Positions 41,155 through 47,800 of a stretch of DNA of 64,000 bases are shown here, piece by piece. The stretch covers positions 1 through 64,000 of the forward strand of contig CAYGYG010000013.1 in assembly GCA_964354155.1 (NCBI GenBank), written 5' to 3'. The translations under genes and the position numbers were made by a program. This DNA comes from CAYGYG01 sp964354155 (lineage in GTDB: Bacteria; Hydrothermota; Tepidihabitantia; SM23-42; CAYGYG01). Position 1 is the first letter of the stretch. Each line of letters starts with the position of its first letter. The notes under the pieces are model-generated. The model was not told the DNA's origin. It ran no database searches and saw only the letters and a program-made list of their open reading frames with translations.

Positions 41155-41505
41155 ATGTATCGGCTGAAATTCCACACGAACCTGGCTTCGCGTTGGTCTG
41201 AATTCCCGCCAAGCACGCAGCTGCTGATGGTGGCAAGCGAGCTGAGCCGTGCCAAGAACATGACGATCCGCCATGACCATGCCGAGGCAACGAACGCCCT
41301 TGAACGTGCCTTTGAACTGCTCGACATGACCATAAGCCGGGCGCGGACCATTGGGATGCTGACCGAGCTTCACCGTTTCCGCGAAGTACTCGCCGATCTC
41401 TACTCAGGCGGGGAGTATCAAGCCGAGAGGGTCCAGAAGTTGATTGAAGTGCTCGTGTCACTCGACAAAGACAGCTGCCGCGTCCTCGGCGCCGTAGCTT
41501 CCTAG
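41155..41505 (+). CDS. small helical protein paired with DUF5674
   Basis: A 116-residue, mainly helical protein (QLLMVASELSRAKNMTIRHD, then TNALERAFELLDMTISRART). Not recognised. It starts 2 nt after the DUF5674 stop without its own ribosome site, which implies coupling. It could be the partner in an uncharacterised two-gene module. Confidence 0.65.
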   Translation: MYRLKFHTNLASRWSEFPPSTQLLMVASELSRAKNMTIRHDHAEATNALERAFELLDMTISRARTIGMLTELHRFREVLADLYSGGEYQAERVQKLIEVLVSLDKDSCRVLGAVAS

Positions 41506-41747
41506 CTCGATAGCTTAATCGCCTGATTGCTTAATTTGCCAGTAGCGCGGACGTGGCAATCCCATTCTCTGTGTGCATCCTTATTCTCTCTACTTACCAC
41601 TCTCTACTCGCTACTTATTACAGCATCCGACTGCATCCGCTCTCATCCGTTTGAATCGATGTCCCTCTGGGACAATCGCTCTCATCCCCCGAAAATTGCG
41701 CTTGCCAATCTTGATGATATGCATATAGTTATAAATAGGAGAATTCG
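41506..41747. repeat. intergenic repeat mosaic
   Basis: 242 bp without a gene. It begins with an inverted relative of the 'GGCAATCAGGC...AAGCTAT' word at 26905-26935, then repeats the same word order as 39180-39287 (CATCCTTATTCTCTCTACTT, TACTCGCTACTTATTACAGC, CATCCG units). An AGGAG site precedes the next ATG. Confidence 0.55.
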
Positions 41748-41945
41748 ATGACCAAAGTAAAAGAGATCAATCATTATACGCTTGAAGAACTAAGTGATCT
41801 TATCGAGCAGAAGATTCTTGAGATCCTTGGCGATCCGGATTGCGGGTTGGAGTTACGGGAGGATTTTAAGCGGGAGATACTCAGGAGAATCCGTCAGAAA
41901 CATAGAAGGATTCCCCACGAAGAGGTTCTGAGAAAGTTTGGCTAA
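41748..41945 (+). CDS. antitoxin of a RelE-type module
   Basis: A 65-residue charged helical protein (YTLEELSDLIEQKILEILGD, ending RRIPHEEVLRKFG) in the place of a RelB/DUF2683-like antitoxin. The end TxEEVLRKFG-type motif is common in such antitoxins. The stop region overlaps the toxin by 8 nt. The ATG has an AGGAG site. Confidence 0.78.
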   Translation: MTKVKEINHYTLEELSDLIEQKILEILGDPDCGLELREDFKREILRRIRQKHRRIPHEEVLRKFG

Positions 41946-42204
41946 GATCGAGTGGGCTGACTCGGCGATTGCCGACCTTGCAAGGATTGACCGGCCAATT
42001 GCTCAACGCATAGTGAGAAAAGCTACCTGGTTAGGAAGCAACTTTGAAAACATTACCCCTGATCCGTTATCAAAGGACATGAAGGGTCTTTTCAAACTCC
42101 GGGTCGGTGATTGGCGTATCATTTATACGCTGGAAGACGAGCGAATAACAATTCAATTCGTTGGTCATCGAAGTGACATCTACAAGCGTTTGCAGCGCTC
42201 CTAA
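41938..42204 (+). CDS. RelE family toxin
   Basis: An 88-residue RelE/mRNA interferase: IEWADSAIADLARIDRPIAQ, then MKGLFKLRVGDWRIIYTLED and IQFVGHRSDIYKRL, all classical RelE segments. It starts with TTG at 41938 inside the antitoxin gene, so translation is coupled. Confidence 0.88.
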   Translation: MAKIEWADSAIADLARIDRPIAQRIVRKATWLGSNFENITPDPLSKDMKGLFKLRVGDWRIIYTLEDERITIQFVGHRSDIYKRLQRS

Positions 42205-42297
42205 CGCTCAAAGTGATCTGAACGCTCCTATCACCGTAATCAGCCGTTTCATCACTGCGCCGTCGTGTGCGCCCTGAGTATTTCGAGGGGTAATCGA

Positions 42298-42313
42298 TTC
42301 CGCTTCAGCGGAA
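42298..42313. repeat. TTCCGCT hairpin element, copy 2
   Basis: TTCCGCTTCAGCGGAA, then an A-rich tail with four ACCA(A/G)A(C/T)AAACC-type units. It lies in a gene-free gap (42205-42438) that also holds TCACCGTAATC and the first TTTGACCCCAGG motif (42360). Confidence 0.75.
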
Positions 42314-42377
42314 ACCAAACAAACCAAAACCAGATAAACCAGACAAACCAAAATGCCCATTTGACCCCAGGGGACCT

Positions 42378-42406
42378 TTGACCCCGTAGGTACATCTTTC
42401 TATAAT
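42378..42406 (+). promoter_or_regulatory. promoter of the second hicBA module
   Basis: TTGACC (42378-42383), 17 bp, TATAAT (42401-42406), 33 nt before hicB, which has AAGGAGG. Confidence 0.65.
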
Positions 42407-42438
42407 GAAGAAGAGCAGTAATTTAAGGAGGTGTTCAC

Positions 42439-42663
42439 ATGAAGCAAGTCAAGATTATCGTTGAAAAACATCCCGACGGCTATGTGGCTTATCCCCTAGG
42501 GCTTAAGGGGGTTGTAGTTGGACAAGGAGATACTTACGAAGAGGCTCTTTCAAATGTGAAGTCAGCCATCCGTTTTCATATTGAGACTTTTGGGAGGGAG
42601 GTCCTTGAGCTTGAGCCGCCGATCCTTGAGGCATTCGTTGCTGAGGCTGGAGTCGAAGTTTGA
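42439..42663 (+). CDS. hicB: HicB family antitoxin (second module)
   Basis: A 74-residue HicB-like protein: KIIVEKHPDGYVAYPLGLKG, then VVVGQGDTYEEALSNVKSAI, close to the type II HicB found next to YcfA/HicA toxins. There is a strong AAGGAGG site, and the stop overlaps the toxin start (TGATG). Its toxin partner is broken (next entry), so this may be an orphan antitoxin. Confidence 0.85.
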   Translation: MKQVKIIVEKHPDGYVAYPLGLKGVVVGQGDTYEEALSNVKSAIRFHIETFGREVLELEPPILEAFVAEAGVEV

Positions 42664-42902
42664 TGAATAAGTTCCCTGTTGATGCCCCAAAGCCAAAGAT
42701 AATCAAGGCATTGGAGGTTCTTGGTTTTCGCGTTGTGCGTGAAAAAGAGCATATTTCCATGGTGCGTGAGAATCCTGATGGAAGCAAGACTCCCTTGACC
42801 ATGCCTAATCACCCATAGATAAAGGCCTCTACTCTAAGAACGATTTGCACTCAAGCGGGTATCTCAAGGAATGAATTCTTGGAAGCCTATAAGAAAGCAT
42901 AG
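42663..42902 (+). pseudogene. hicA: HicA toxin interrupted by an in-frame TAG
   Basis: The frame reads as a normal HicA: KPKIIKALEVLGFRVVREKE, HISMVRENPDG (catalytic His kept), TPLTMPNHP, then TAG at codon 52 (42816-42818), then continues in the same frame as IKASTLRTICTQAGISRNEF to a TAG at 42900. The full product would be 79 codons. Loss of the C-terminal helix should inactivate it. The substitution is one base from a lysine or glutamate codon, both common there. Confidence 0.82.
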
Positions 42903-43077
42903 ATATGGCAACGGCCGATAACAGCGCGGTTGTACTTAGTTTCCCTCACATCCCGCGGCCTTGCCGCTCAAATGTAGAATGTAGAGCTGAAAGTCCCGTC
43001 CTCAGGGAATTTGACCCCAGGTTCTCCTTGACAGAAGGACAAAAAGTGAATAATATATCCTTCGTATAAGGACAAAA

Positions 43078-44364
43078 ATGGTTAGCGCTGAGACGATAAA
43101 GGAAATCATTAGATCAAACGAAGATTTCATCCTAAGGGAAATAGGCGCGGTTGTCGCACGAGAGGGTCTGTGCCTGCCTTCGGGGACCCGCAAAGTAGGG
43201 GTGATCTACGGTGTTCGGCGCAGCGGCAAGACCTTCCTGCTCTACGATCTCTTCAAAAAGCATGCCACCGGTGCTCTCTATATCGATTTTGAGGACGAAA
43301 GGATCAGGGACATACGTCTGGGGGATCTGGAAAGGATCAAAGACGCCTTCTTCGAGCTGAAGCCTCAGCTTTTGGGCAAAGATAAATGCCTATTCCTGTT
43401 TGATGAGATTCAAAATGTGCCCGGCTGGGAGAAATTCGCGCGGCGGATGGTTGAAAAGGAACGAATCGGTATATTCGTGGCTGGTTCGTCTTCAAAGATC
43501 ACGCCCCGGCAACTCCACACGTCTCTGCGGGGCCGGGCATGGTCCATCGCTCTTTATCCGTTTTCTTTCCCGGAATTCTTGAGATTGAAAGGTATTGATC
43601 CATCCCGACCGATCTATGGTAAAGGCCGCGTTCTTGTAAAAAGCTGGTTCATGCAGTACTTAAAGTGGGGCGGATTCCCCGAGATTGGCTTTTCGGAATC
43701 GGATTTCGAAAGGACCAAAATCCTCGGCGAATACCTAGATGCAATGTTTTTCAAGGATCTAGTTGAGCGATTCAACATCACCAATATCCATCTCCTTGAG
43801 GCCCTCAAGGAGAGTCTGTTTTCGTCTTTTTCGGGGAAATTCTCACTTGCCTCTTTCTACAAGCAATACAAAGGCAAGTTCCCGTTTTCCAAAGACATGT
43901 TGTACTCCTATTATCGATACTTCACGGAGAGCATGTTGGTTTCCGAGGTCAGACTGTATTCCCCGTCGGCATACCGGCGAATGAGAAATCCACCTAAGGT
44001 CTACCTCGTGGATCCGGGCCTGGGGCGTAAGCTGGGGACACAGGACCTCGGTCGTCGGCTTGAAAATCTGGTCTTTATCGAATTGAAAAGGAAGGGATAC
44101 GAACTTCACTATTTCGAAGAGCGGAATGAGTGTGACTTTGTGGTGAAAGAAGATGCTAATACAAGGCGGGCGATTCAAGTCTCCTGGGAATTGAACCAAG
44201 ACAACCGCGAACGAGAAATAAACGGTCTCTGTCAGTGCTGCCGTTCACTCGGCCTGAAACATGGTACAATCATAACGTCTGACCAGGAATCCGAGGAGCG
44301 AATTGACGGTATTGCTGTGAGGGCGATTCCCTTCTGGAAATGGGTAACACAAGCAAGTCCATAG
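43078..44364 (+). CDS. AAA ATPase with DUF4143 domain
   Basis: A 428-residue protein of the AAA_14/DUF4143 family: Walker A GVRRSGKT (about residue 44), Walker B CLFLFDEIQNV, sensor segment FVAGSSSKI, then the DUF4143 domain (about 205-400), which has a restriction-nuclease-like core (ERNECDFVVKE and RAIQVSWEL). The family is common in repeat-rich, mobile parts of genomes and its role is unknown. The ATG lies in a stretch with repeated AAGGACAAAAA (43034 and 43068), and TTGACA-17-TATAT-like promoter sequence starts at 43027. Confidence 0.9.
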   Translation: MVSAETIKEIIRSNEDFILREIGAVVAREGLCLPSGTRKVGVIYGVRRSGKTFLLYDLFKKHATGALYIDFEDERIRDIRLGDLERIKDAFFELKPQLLGKDKCLFLFDEIQNVPGWEKFARRMVEKERIGIFVAGSSSKITPRQLHTSLRGRAWSIALYPFSFPEFLRLKGIDPSRPIYGKGRVLVKSWFMQYLKWGGFPEIGFSESDFERTKILGEYLDAMFFKDLVERFNITNIHLLEALKESLFSSFSGKFSLASFYKQYKGKFPFSKDMLYSYYRYFTESMLVSEVRLYSPSAYRRMRNPPKVYLVDPGLGRKLGTQDLGRRLENLVFIELKRKGYELHYFEERNECDFVVKEDANTRRAIQVSWELNQDNREREINGLCQCCRSLGLKHGTIITSDQESEERIDGIAVRAIPFWKWVTQASP

Positions 44365-44415
44365 TTGACGCTATTAATCCATCCCGCCTGTCACGTGTGA
44401 TCACCTATTACATCG

Positions 44416-44464
44416 TGGTTAGACTGGAAGTCTAAACGGGGTAATCGATTCCGCTTCAGCGGAA
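44416..44464 (+). repeat. 28-bp palindrome copy 6 (left arm worn) fused to TTCCGCT hairpin copy 3
   Basis: GTGGTTAGACT-GGA-AGTCTAAACGGGG (44416-44441) followed after TAATCGA by TTCCGCTTCAGCGGAA (44449-44464) and its A-rich tail. The same fusion order occurs at 45820-45870, so the two elements travel as one block here. Confidence 0.8.
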
Positions 44465-44516
44465 ACCAAATAAACTTGATAAACCAGATGAACCAAGAGG
44501 ACGTTCTAACGAAATC

Positions 44517-44930
44517 ATGAAACTCCAATCCTTCCAGGACCTTAAAGTGTGGCAGTTGTCTTCAGCATGTTCAAATGATATATCACAGTTGATCAAAACC
44601 TTCCCCCGTGCTGAACGTTTTGAACTCGCTGATGATCTTTTGCGTGCAGCGCGATCTGTACCAGCTAACATAAGCGAAGGATGGGGGAGATTGTTCCCAA
44701 AAGAGAAAATATCATTCTACAATATTTCTTACGGTTCAGCCGAAGAGTGCTCTAACCACTTAATCGAAGCGCTCAACAATGGCTATATAGATAATGAAAC
44801 TAACAGTAGATATCAAAAGAGAATACACGTTATTTCTGTCAAACTTACCAATCTCATTATTTCCACGCGCAAGCGTATCAATTCTTCAGTCCCGCAGGGA
44901 CGTGTCTCCAGTCTGCAAAAGCAGCCGTGA
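44517..44930 (+). CDS. four-helix-bundle protein (23S rRNA intervening-sequence family), third copy
   Basis: A 137-residue family member: MKLQSFQDLKVWQLSSACSN, then LADDLLRAARSVPANISEGW and SYGSAEECSNHLIEA. The ATG is 8 nt after GTTCTAACG repeat words and has no clear ribosome site. The last 15 residues (SVPQGRVSSLQK) run into a repeat-like stretch whose words (GTGACT(T/C)CAGGAGTGAAACGAC) occur twice just downstream (44926 and 44989). Confidence 0.85.
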   Translation: MKLQSFQDLKVWQLSSACSNDISQLIKTFPRAERFELADDLLRAARSVPANISEGWGRLFPKEKISFYNISYGSAEECSNHLIEALNNGYIDNETNSRYQKRIHVISVKLTNLIISTRKRINSSVPQGRVSSLQKQP

Positions 44931-45090
44931 CTTCAGGAGTGAAACGACATGATTACAGTCCGAAGGACGTATTCTGTTCAGGCGTAGCCGTGACTCCAGG
45001 AGTGAAACGACGTGACCTCAGCTCGCAGAGCGTGTTATGTTCAAAGTAGAGATTTGACCCCAGGTGACGCGGCCTTGGCGCAAACGCCCA

Positions 45091-45118
45091 TTGACAGCAA
45101 GAAGAATCAAAGTATAAT
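45091..45118 (+). promoter_or_regulatory. leaderless promoter of the retropepsin pair
   Basis: TTGACA (45091-45096), 16 bp, TATAAT (45113-45118). The ATG at 45125 begins 6 nt after the -10 box. A TTTGACCCCAGG motif lies 40 bp upstream. Confidence 0.72.
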
Positions 45119-45124
45119 AAGTGT

Positions 45125-45343
45125 ATGACAAAACTGGCTCAGATTAAGAAGAGATACCGGAATGAGTGGCTGGCTTTCCGAGTAGCGAAGGAAACACCAG
45201 ATGGGCATGTTTATGGTCGGCTGATTTCGCACCATCCTGATCGACGTAGACTTCATGAAATCCTGCGTAAAAAGATGATAAAAGGAGTATATATATCTTA
45301 TTCAGGTCCGTTGGTTAAATCGGGCTATACAGTGATGTTCTAA
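45125..45343 (+). CDS. small protein paired with a retropepsin-like protease
   Basis: A 72-residue basic protein (IKKRYRNEWLAFRVAKETPD, then RLISHHPDRRRLHEILRK). I do not recognise a named family. Its stop overlaps the start of the protease gene (TAATG), and it is probably translated from a leaderless mRNA. It may be a regulator or substrate of the protease, or the antitoxin-like partner (inference). Confidence 0.7.
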   Translation: MTKLAQIKKRYRNEWLAFRVAKETPDGHVYGRLISHHPDRRRLHEILRKKMIKGVYISYSGPLVKSGYTVMF

Positions 45344-45720
45344 TGCAACTTCCGTTAAAAATACCTATCGTAGTGGCAAGAATAAGGGTCGATGGGCCGA
45401 AGGCTTTCCGAGAAATCGATATGATATTTGACACGGGCGCGGTTTATACAATGATTTCTTGGGATATCGCAAAGGATATCGGTTACGACCCAGCTGTTTC
45501 TGAGAAGAGAACATCGATCATAACCGCCAACGGAATAATAGAAGTGCCACTGATAAAAGTCAAAAGAATTACCATCAAGACTGCGGTTGCGGATGATGTT
45601 GAAGTAATATGCCATGATATTCCGGAAGTGGTTGGAATCGAAGGGCTACTTGGTCTAAGTTTTATAAGGCATTTTCGCACCGTTATCGACTATCGAAAGA
45701 AACAATTGCTGATAAGTTAA
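45343..45720 (+). CDS. retropepsin-like aspartic protease
   Basis: A 125-residue single-domain protein with the catalytic DTG in MIFDTGAVYTMIS (about residue 29) and the C-terminal VEGLLGLSF-type hydrophobic-Gly motif (EGLLGLSFIRHF). Retropepsin-like single domains work as dimers, each giving one Asp. There is no signal peptide, so it is cytosolic. Coupled to the small gene before it; the substrate is unknown. Confidence 0.82.
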   Translation: MQLPLKIPIVVARIRVDGPKAFREIDMIFDTGAVYTMISWDIAKDIGYDPAVSEKRTSIITANGIIEVPLIKVKRITIKTAVADDVEVICHDIPEVVGIEGLLGLSFIRHFRTVIDYRKKQLLIS

Positions 45721-45819
45721 TCCGTCTACATCCGCTCTGATCCGTATGAATCGCGTTCTATCTTATCACTGTAATCAGCCGTTTTATCACTGTCATCGAC
45801 GATGCTTCATCGGTGCCTG

Positions 45820-45870
45820 CCCCGTTAGACTGGAAGTCTAAACGGGGTAATCGATCCCGCTTCAGCGGAA
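45820..45870 (+). repeat. 28-bp palindrome copy 7 fused to TTCCGCT hairpin copy 4
   Basis: A perfect 28-bp palindrome (45820-45847), then TAATCGA and TCCCGCTTCAGCGGAA (45855-45870, one mismatch) with an A-rich tail that ends at the TTGACT of the next promoter. Confidence 0.85.
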
Positions 45871-45903
45871 ACCAAACAAACCAAAACCAGATAAACCAGA
45901 CAC

Positions 45904-45931
45904 TTGACTTTTCCTGGTCAATCGATAATAT
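45904..45931 (+). promoter_or_regulatory. promoter of the MNT-HEPN module
   Basis: TTGACT (45904-45909), 16 bp, TAATAT (45926-45931), 19 nt before the ATG, which has GGAGGTG. The -35 box directly abuts the repeat block. Confidence 0.6.
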
Positions 45932-45950
45932 CGTTCATGGAGGTGAACAA

Positions 45951-46472
45951 ATGTTCGTACTCATGAACAATAAATCATCGCTGGGTCTTCTGGAGTTTCT
46001 TATTACCAGCGGTGGCGAACTTCACGTCCGGGAGATTTCACGAAAGACGGGACTCAGCCTGGGATTTGTGAGCCGTGTGCTCCGTCAATTACATAAGGAT
46101 GGCCTGATTTGTGCCCAGAGGAGAGGCCGTATGTTGCTGTACCGTGTTGATCACGCCAACGCGGTTGTGAAGCAGATCAAGGTACTGGTAACCGTCGCCG
46201 GGCTCTATCCGTTGATTAAGAAGTCTCGGACACTAGCTCGGCGGGTCATACTATTCGGTAGTGCCGCCCGCGGCGAGAATATGCCGGACAGCGATGTCGA
46301 TCTTTTCATCATGACCAACGACCGATCGAGCGTCCGGTCGTTCGTAAGCATGTATCCGGGAGTTGTCCCGATAATAATGCGGAGCACCGAGTATGCCAAC
46401 CTTAGAAAAACGGATTTTGCCCTATACGATCAAATCAGCCGCGGGATAATCTTATGGGAGAAAAGTGAATAG
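45951..46472 (+). CDS. winged-helix plus MNT nucleotidyltransferase protein
   Basis: A 173-residue fusion. Residues 1-75 are a MarR/ArsR-like winged helix (LHVREISRKTGLSLGFVSRV) and residues 85-170 a minimal nucleotidyltransferase with GSAARGENMPDSDVDLFI, the G-S-x10-D-x-D motif. MNT proteins act as antitoxins that AMPylate or otherwise silence a HEPN RNase, and the DNA-binding part would add autoregulation. I start at ATG 45951; the longer open frame is repeat-derived. It overlaps the HEPN gene by 8 nt. Confidence 0.88.
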   Translation: MFVLMNNKSSLGLLEFLITSGGELHVREISRKTGLSLGFVSRVLRQLHKDGLICAQRRGRMLLYRVDHANAVVKQIKVLVTVAGLYPLIKKSRTLARRVILFGSAARGENMPDSDVDLFIMTNDRSSVRSFVSMYPGVVPIIMRSTEYANLRKTDFALYDQISRGIILWEKSE

Positions 46473-46893
46473 CGATTTTAAGAAGTGCCTGGAGGATCGT
46501 AGATTAGTGGTATTCAAGACTTCGCCGGTGATGATTAAGAAGGAACTGAAGTCCGCCGAGTATGACTTGAAAAGAGCGCGAATTTCACTGAGAGAGAATG
46601 ACGCTAAATGGGCAACCATTCAGGGCTATTATGCGATGTTTCATACAGGCCGTGCTTTAATCTACACGAAAGGATACCGTGAGAAGAGTCATCGTTGCCT
46701 GGCAATAGCCTTGAAGGAGTTGTTCGTTGATCAAGGCAAGTTACCGACCGAATACTTGAATCATTTGAAGGACGCCATGGACTTACGTGAAGATGCGGAT
46801 TACGGTTTTATCTACGATGGAGAATCGGCAAAGAGCATAATAGACCGTGCCGACAAGTTCCTCGGTTACGCTAAAGGCCTGTTGAACGTATGA
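46465..46893 (+). CDS. HEPN domain protein
   Basis: A 142-residue helical HEPN protein (KSAEYDLKRARISLRENDAK, ATIQGYYAMFHTGRALIYTK, GYREKSHRCLAIAL), the usual partner of an MNT protein. The conserved Arg and His of the putative RNase site may be those in YREKSH. It starts with GTG inside the MNT gene. Together they make one toxin-antitoxin module of the MNT/HEPN type. The final codons run into the four-helix fragment at 46893. Confidence 0.87.
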   Translation: MNSDFKKCLEDRRLVVFKTSPVMIKKELKSAEYDLKRARISLRENDAKWATIQGYYAMFHTGRALIYTKGYREKSHRCLAIALKELFVDQGKLPTEYLNHLKDAMDLREDADYGFIYDGESAKSIIDRADKFLGYAKGLLNV

Positions 46894-46955
46894 TGAACGT
46901 GGCTGAGGGTTTTGCTCGTGAGACCGACAACGAATTCATCCGCAGCTTGGCTACC
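46893..46955 (+). pseudogene. fragment of a four-helix-bundle gene
   Basis: MNVAEGFARETDNEFIRSL reads as the conserved helix 2-3 junction of the intervening-sequence protein family (compare SNIVEGYGRR and PANISEGWG in the intact copies). It begins at the HEPN stop and then runs into repeat words (CTGGCAACTGGGCAATCGGG). The N-terminus and C-terminus are missing. Confidence 0.6.
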
Positions 46956-47103
46956 TGGCAGCCTGGCAACTGGGCAATCGGGCAATCGAGCAACGGGGCA
47001 AAGAGCAGGACATGGAATGCTGGAACGGTGCGTTGCACCGCAATGACGCTCTGACGCAATGACCCAATGACGTTTTTTCTTTTTCTGACCCAATGACTCT
47101 TCC

Positions 47104-47505
47104 ATGAGAATCGCCCGTTTCCAGGACTTGCTCGTATGGAAGTTGTCGTCAGAGCTGGCCAAGGATGTCGCCACCAGGCTTGCTTCTTTGTTTCCGAAAA
47201 GTGAGCAGTATCGACTCGGTGATCAGATAATCCGGTCTTCTCGGTCCGTACCGGCTCAGATATCCGAAGGTTTCAGAAAATCCTCTTTGAAGGAGAAACA
47301 CCACTATTACGAAATGGCAACGACATCTAACGATGAAACTGAGAATCATCTTGTTGAAGCATACAATAACAGATTCATTGACGCTGGAGTCCTAAGGCGG
47401 TATGTCAATCGGGTTGTTCGTGTGCGTATTCTTCTATCTCGCCTCATGGCGTCAATCCGTCATTTGGAAACCGTGCGGCGCACTAAGCCGGCTCGTAGAG
47501 CCTGA
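47104..47505 (+). CDS. four-helix-bundle protein (23S rRNA intervening-sequence family), fourth copy
   Basis: A 133-residue family member: MRIARFQDLLVWKLSSELAK, then LGDQIIRSSRSVPAQISEGF and ATTSNDETENHLVEA. No clear ribosome site. The repeat word GACCCAATGAC precedes it several times. The role is unknown. Confidence 0.85.
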   Translation: MRIARFQDLLVWKLSSELAKDVATRLASLFPKSEQYRLGDQIIRSSRSVPAQISEGFRKSSLKEKHHYYEMATTSNDETENHLVEAYNNRFIDAGVLRRYVNRVVRVRILLSRLMASIRHLETVRRTKPARRA

Positions 47506-47530
47506 ACCACGCGTTACAGCATGAGTTTTC

Positions 47531-47739
47531 CCGCTCATGAAATGAGCTTCTACCGCATCCCTGATGCCATCTGTTGCCGCGCGCAGCGCTAAACCCGTTC
47601 GGCGAAGCTGAACTACAACCGTCATCTTATGACCAATCCCGCATTCTTCTGCCATCTTTCCCGCCGTCTGTTGCCGCGCGTCAGCGCCACAACCGCTCAT
47701 GAAATGAGCTTCTACCGCATCCCTGATGCCATCTGTTGC
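47531..47739. repeat. 47-bp direct repeat pair in an intergenic tract
   Basis: 47531-47577 and 47693-47739 are the same 47 bp (starting CCGCTCATGAAATGAGCTTC), 162 bp apart. Each begins with the palindrome GCTCATGAAATGAGC. Between them, shorter words (CATCTTTCCCGCCGTCTGTT, TGTTGCCGCGCG) recur. A TTTGACCCCAG motif (47758) closes the tract. No gene is present. Confidence 0.8.
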
Positions 47740-47800
47740 TTCGCGACCATCTGTTTGGATTTGACCCCAGAGGGTCTTGACTCTTAACAAGGAGGGCTAT

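Noticed and set aside
41527..41751. Open frame of 74 codons before the RelE module
   Set aside because: It translates the CTCTCTACTT/CATCCG repeat words shared with 39180-39287; no family resemblance.
28882..45847. 28-bp palindromes as integron attC sites framing toxin-antitoxin cassettes
   Set aside because: The arms contain GTTAGAC, which fits GTTRRRY, but the order of the core sites is inverted relative to attC, the opposite arm has an extra A (GTCTAAAC), there are no unpaired extrahelical bases of the right kind and no integrase in the window.
47452..47790. Minus-strand open frame across the 47-bp repeats
   Set aside because: It contains a repeated peptide (ATDGIRDAVEAHFMSG) only because of the direct repeat; it has no ribosome site and no family match that I can see.
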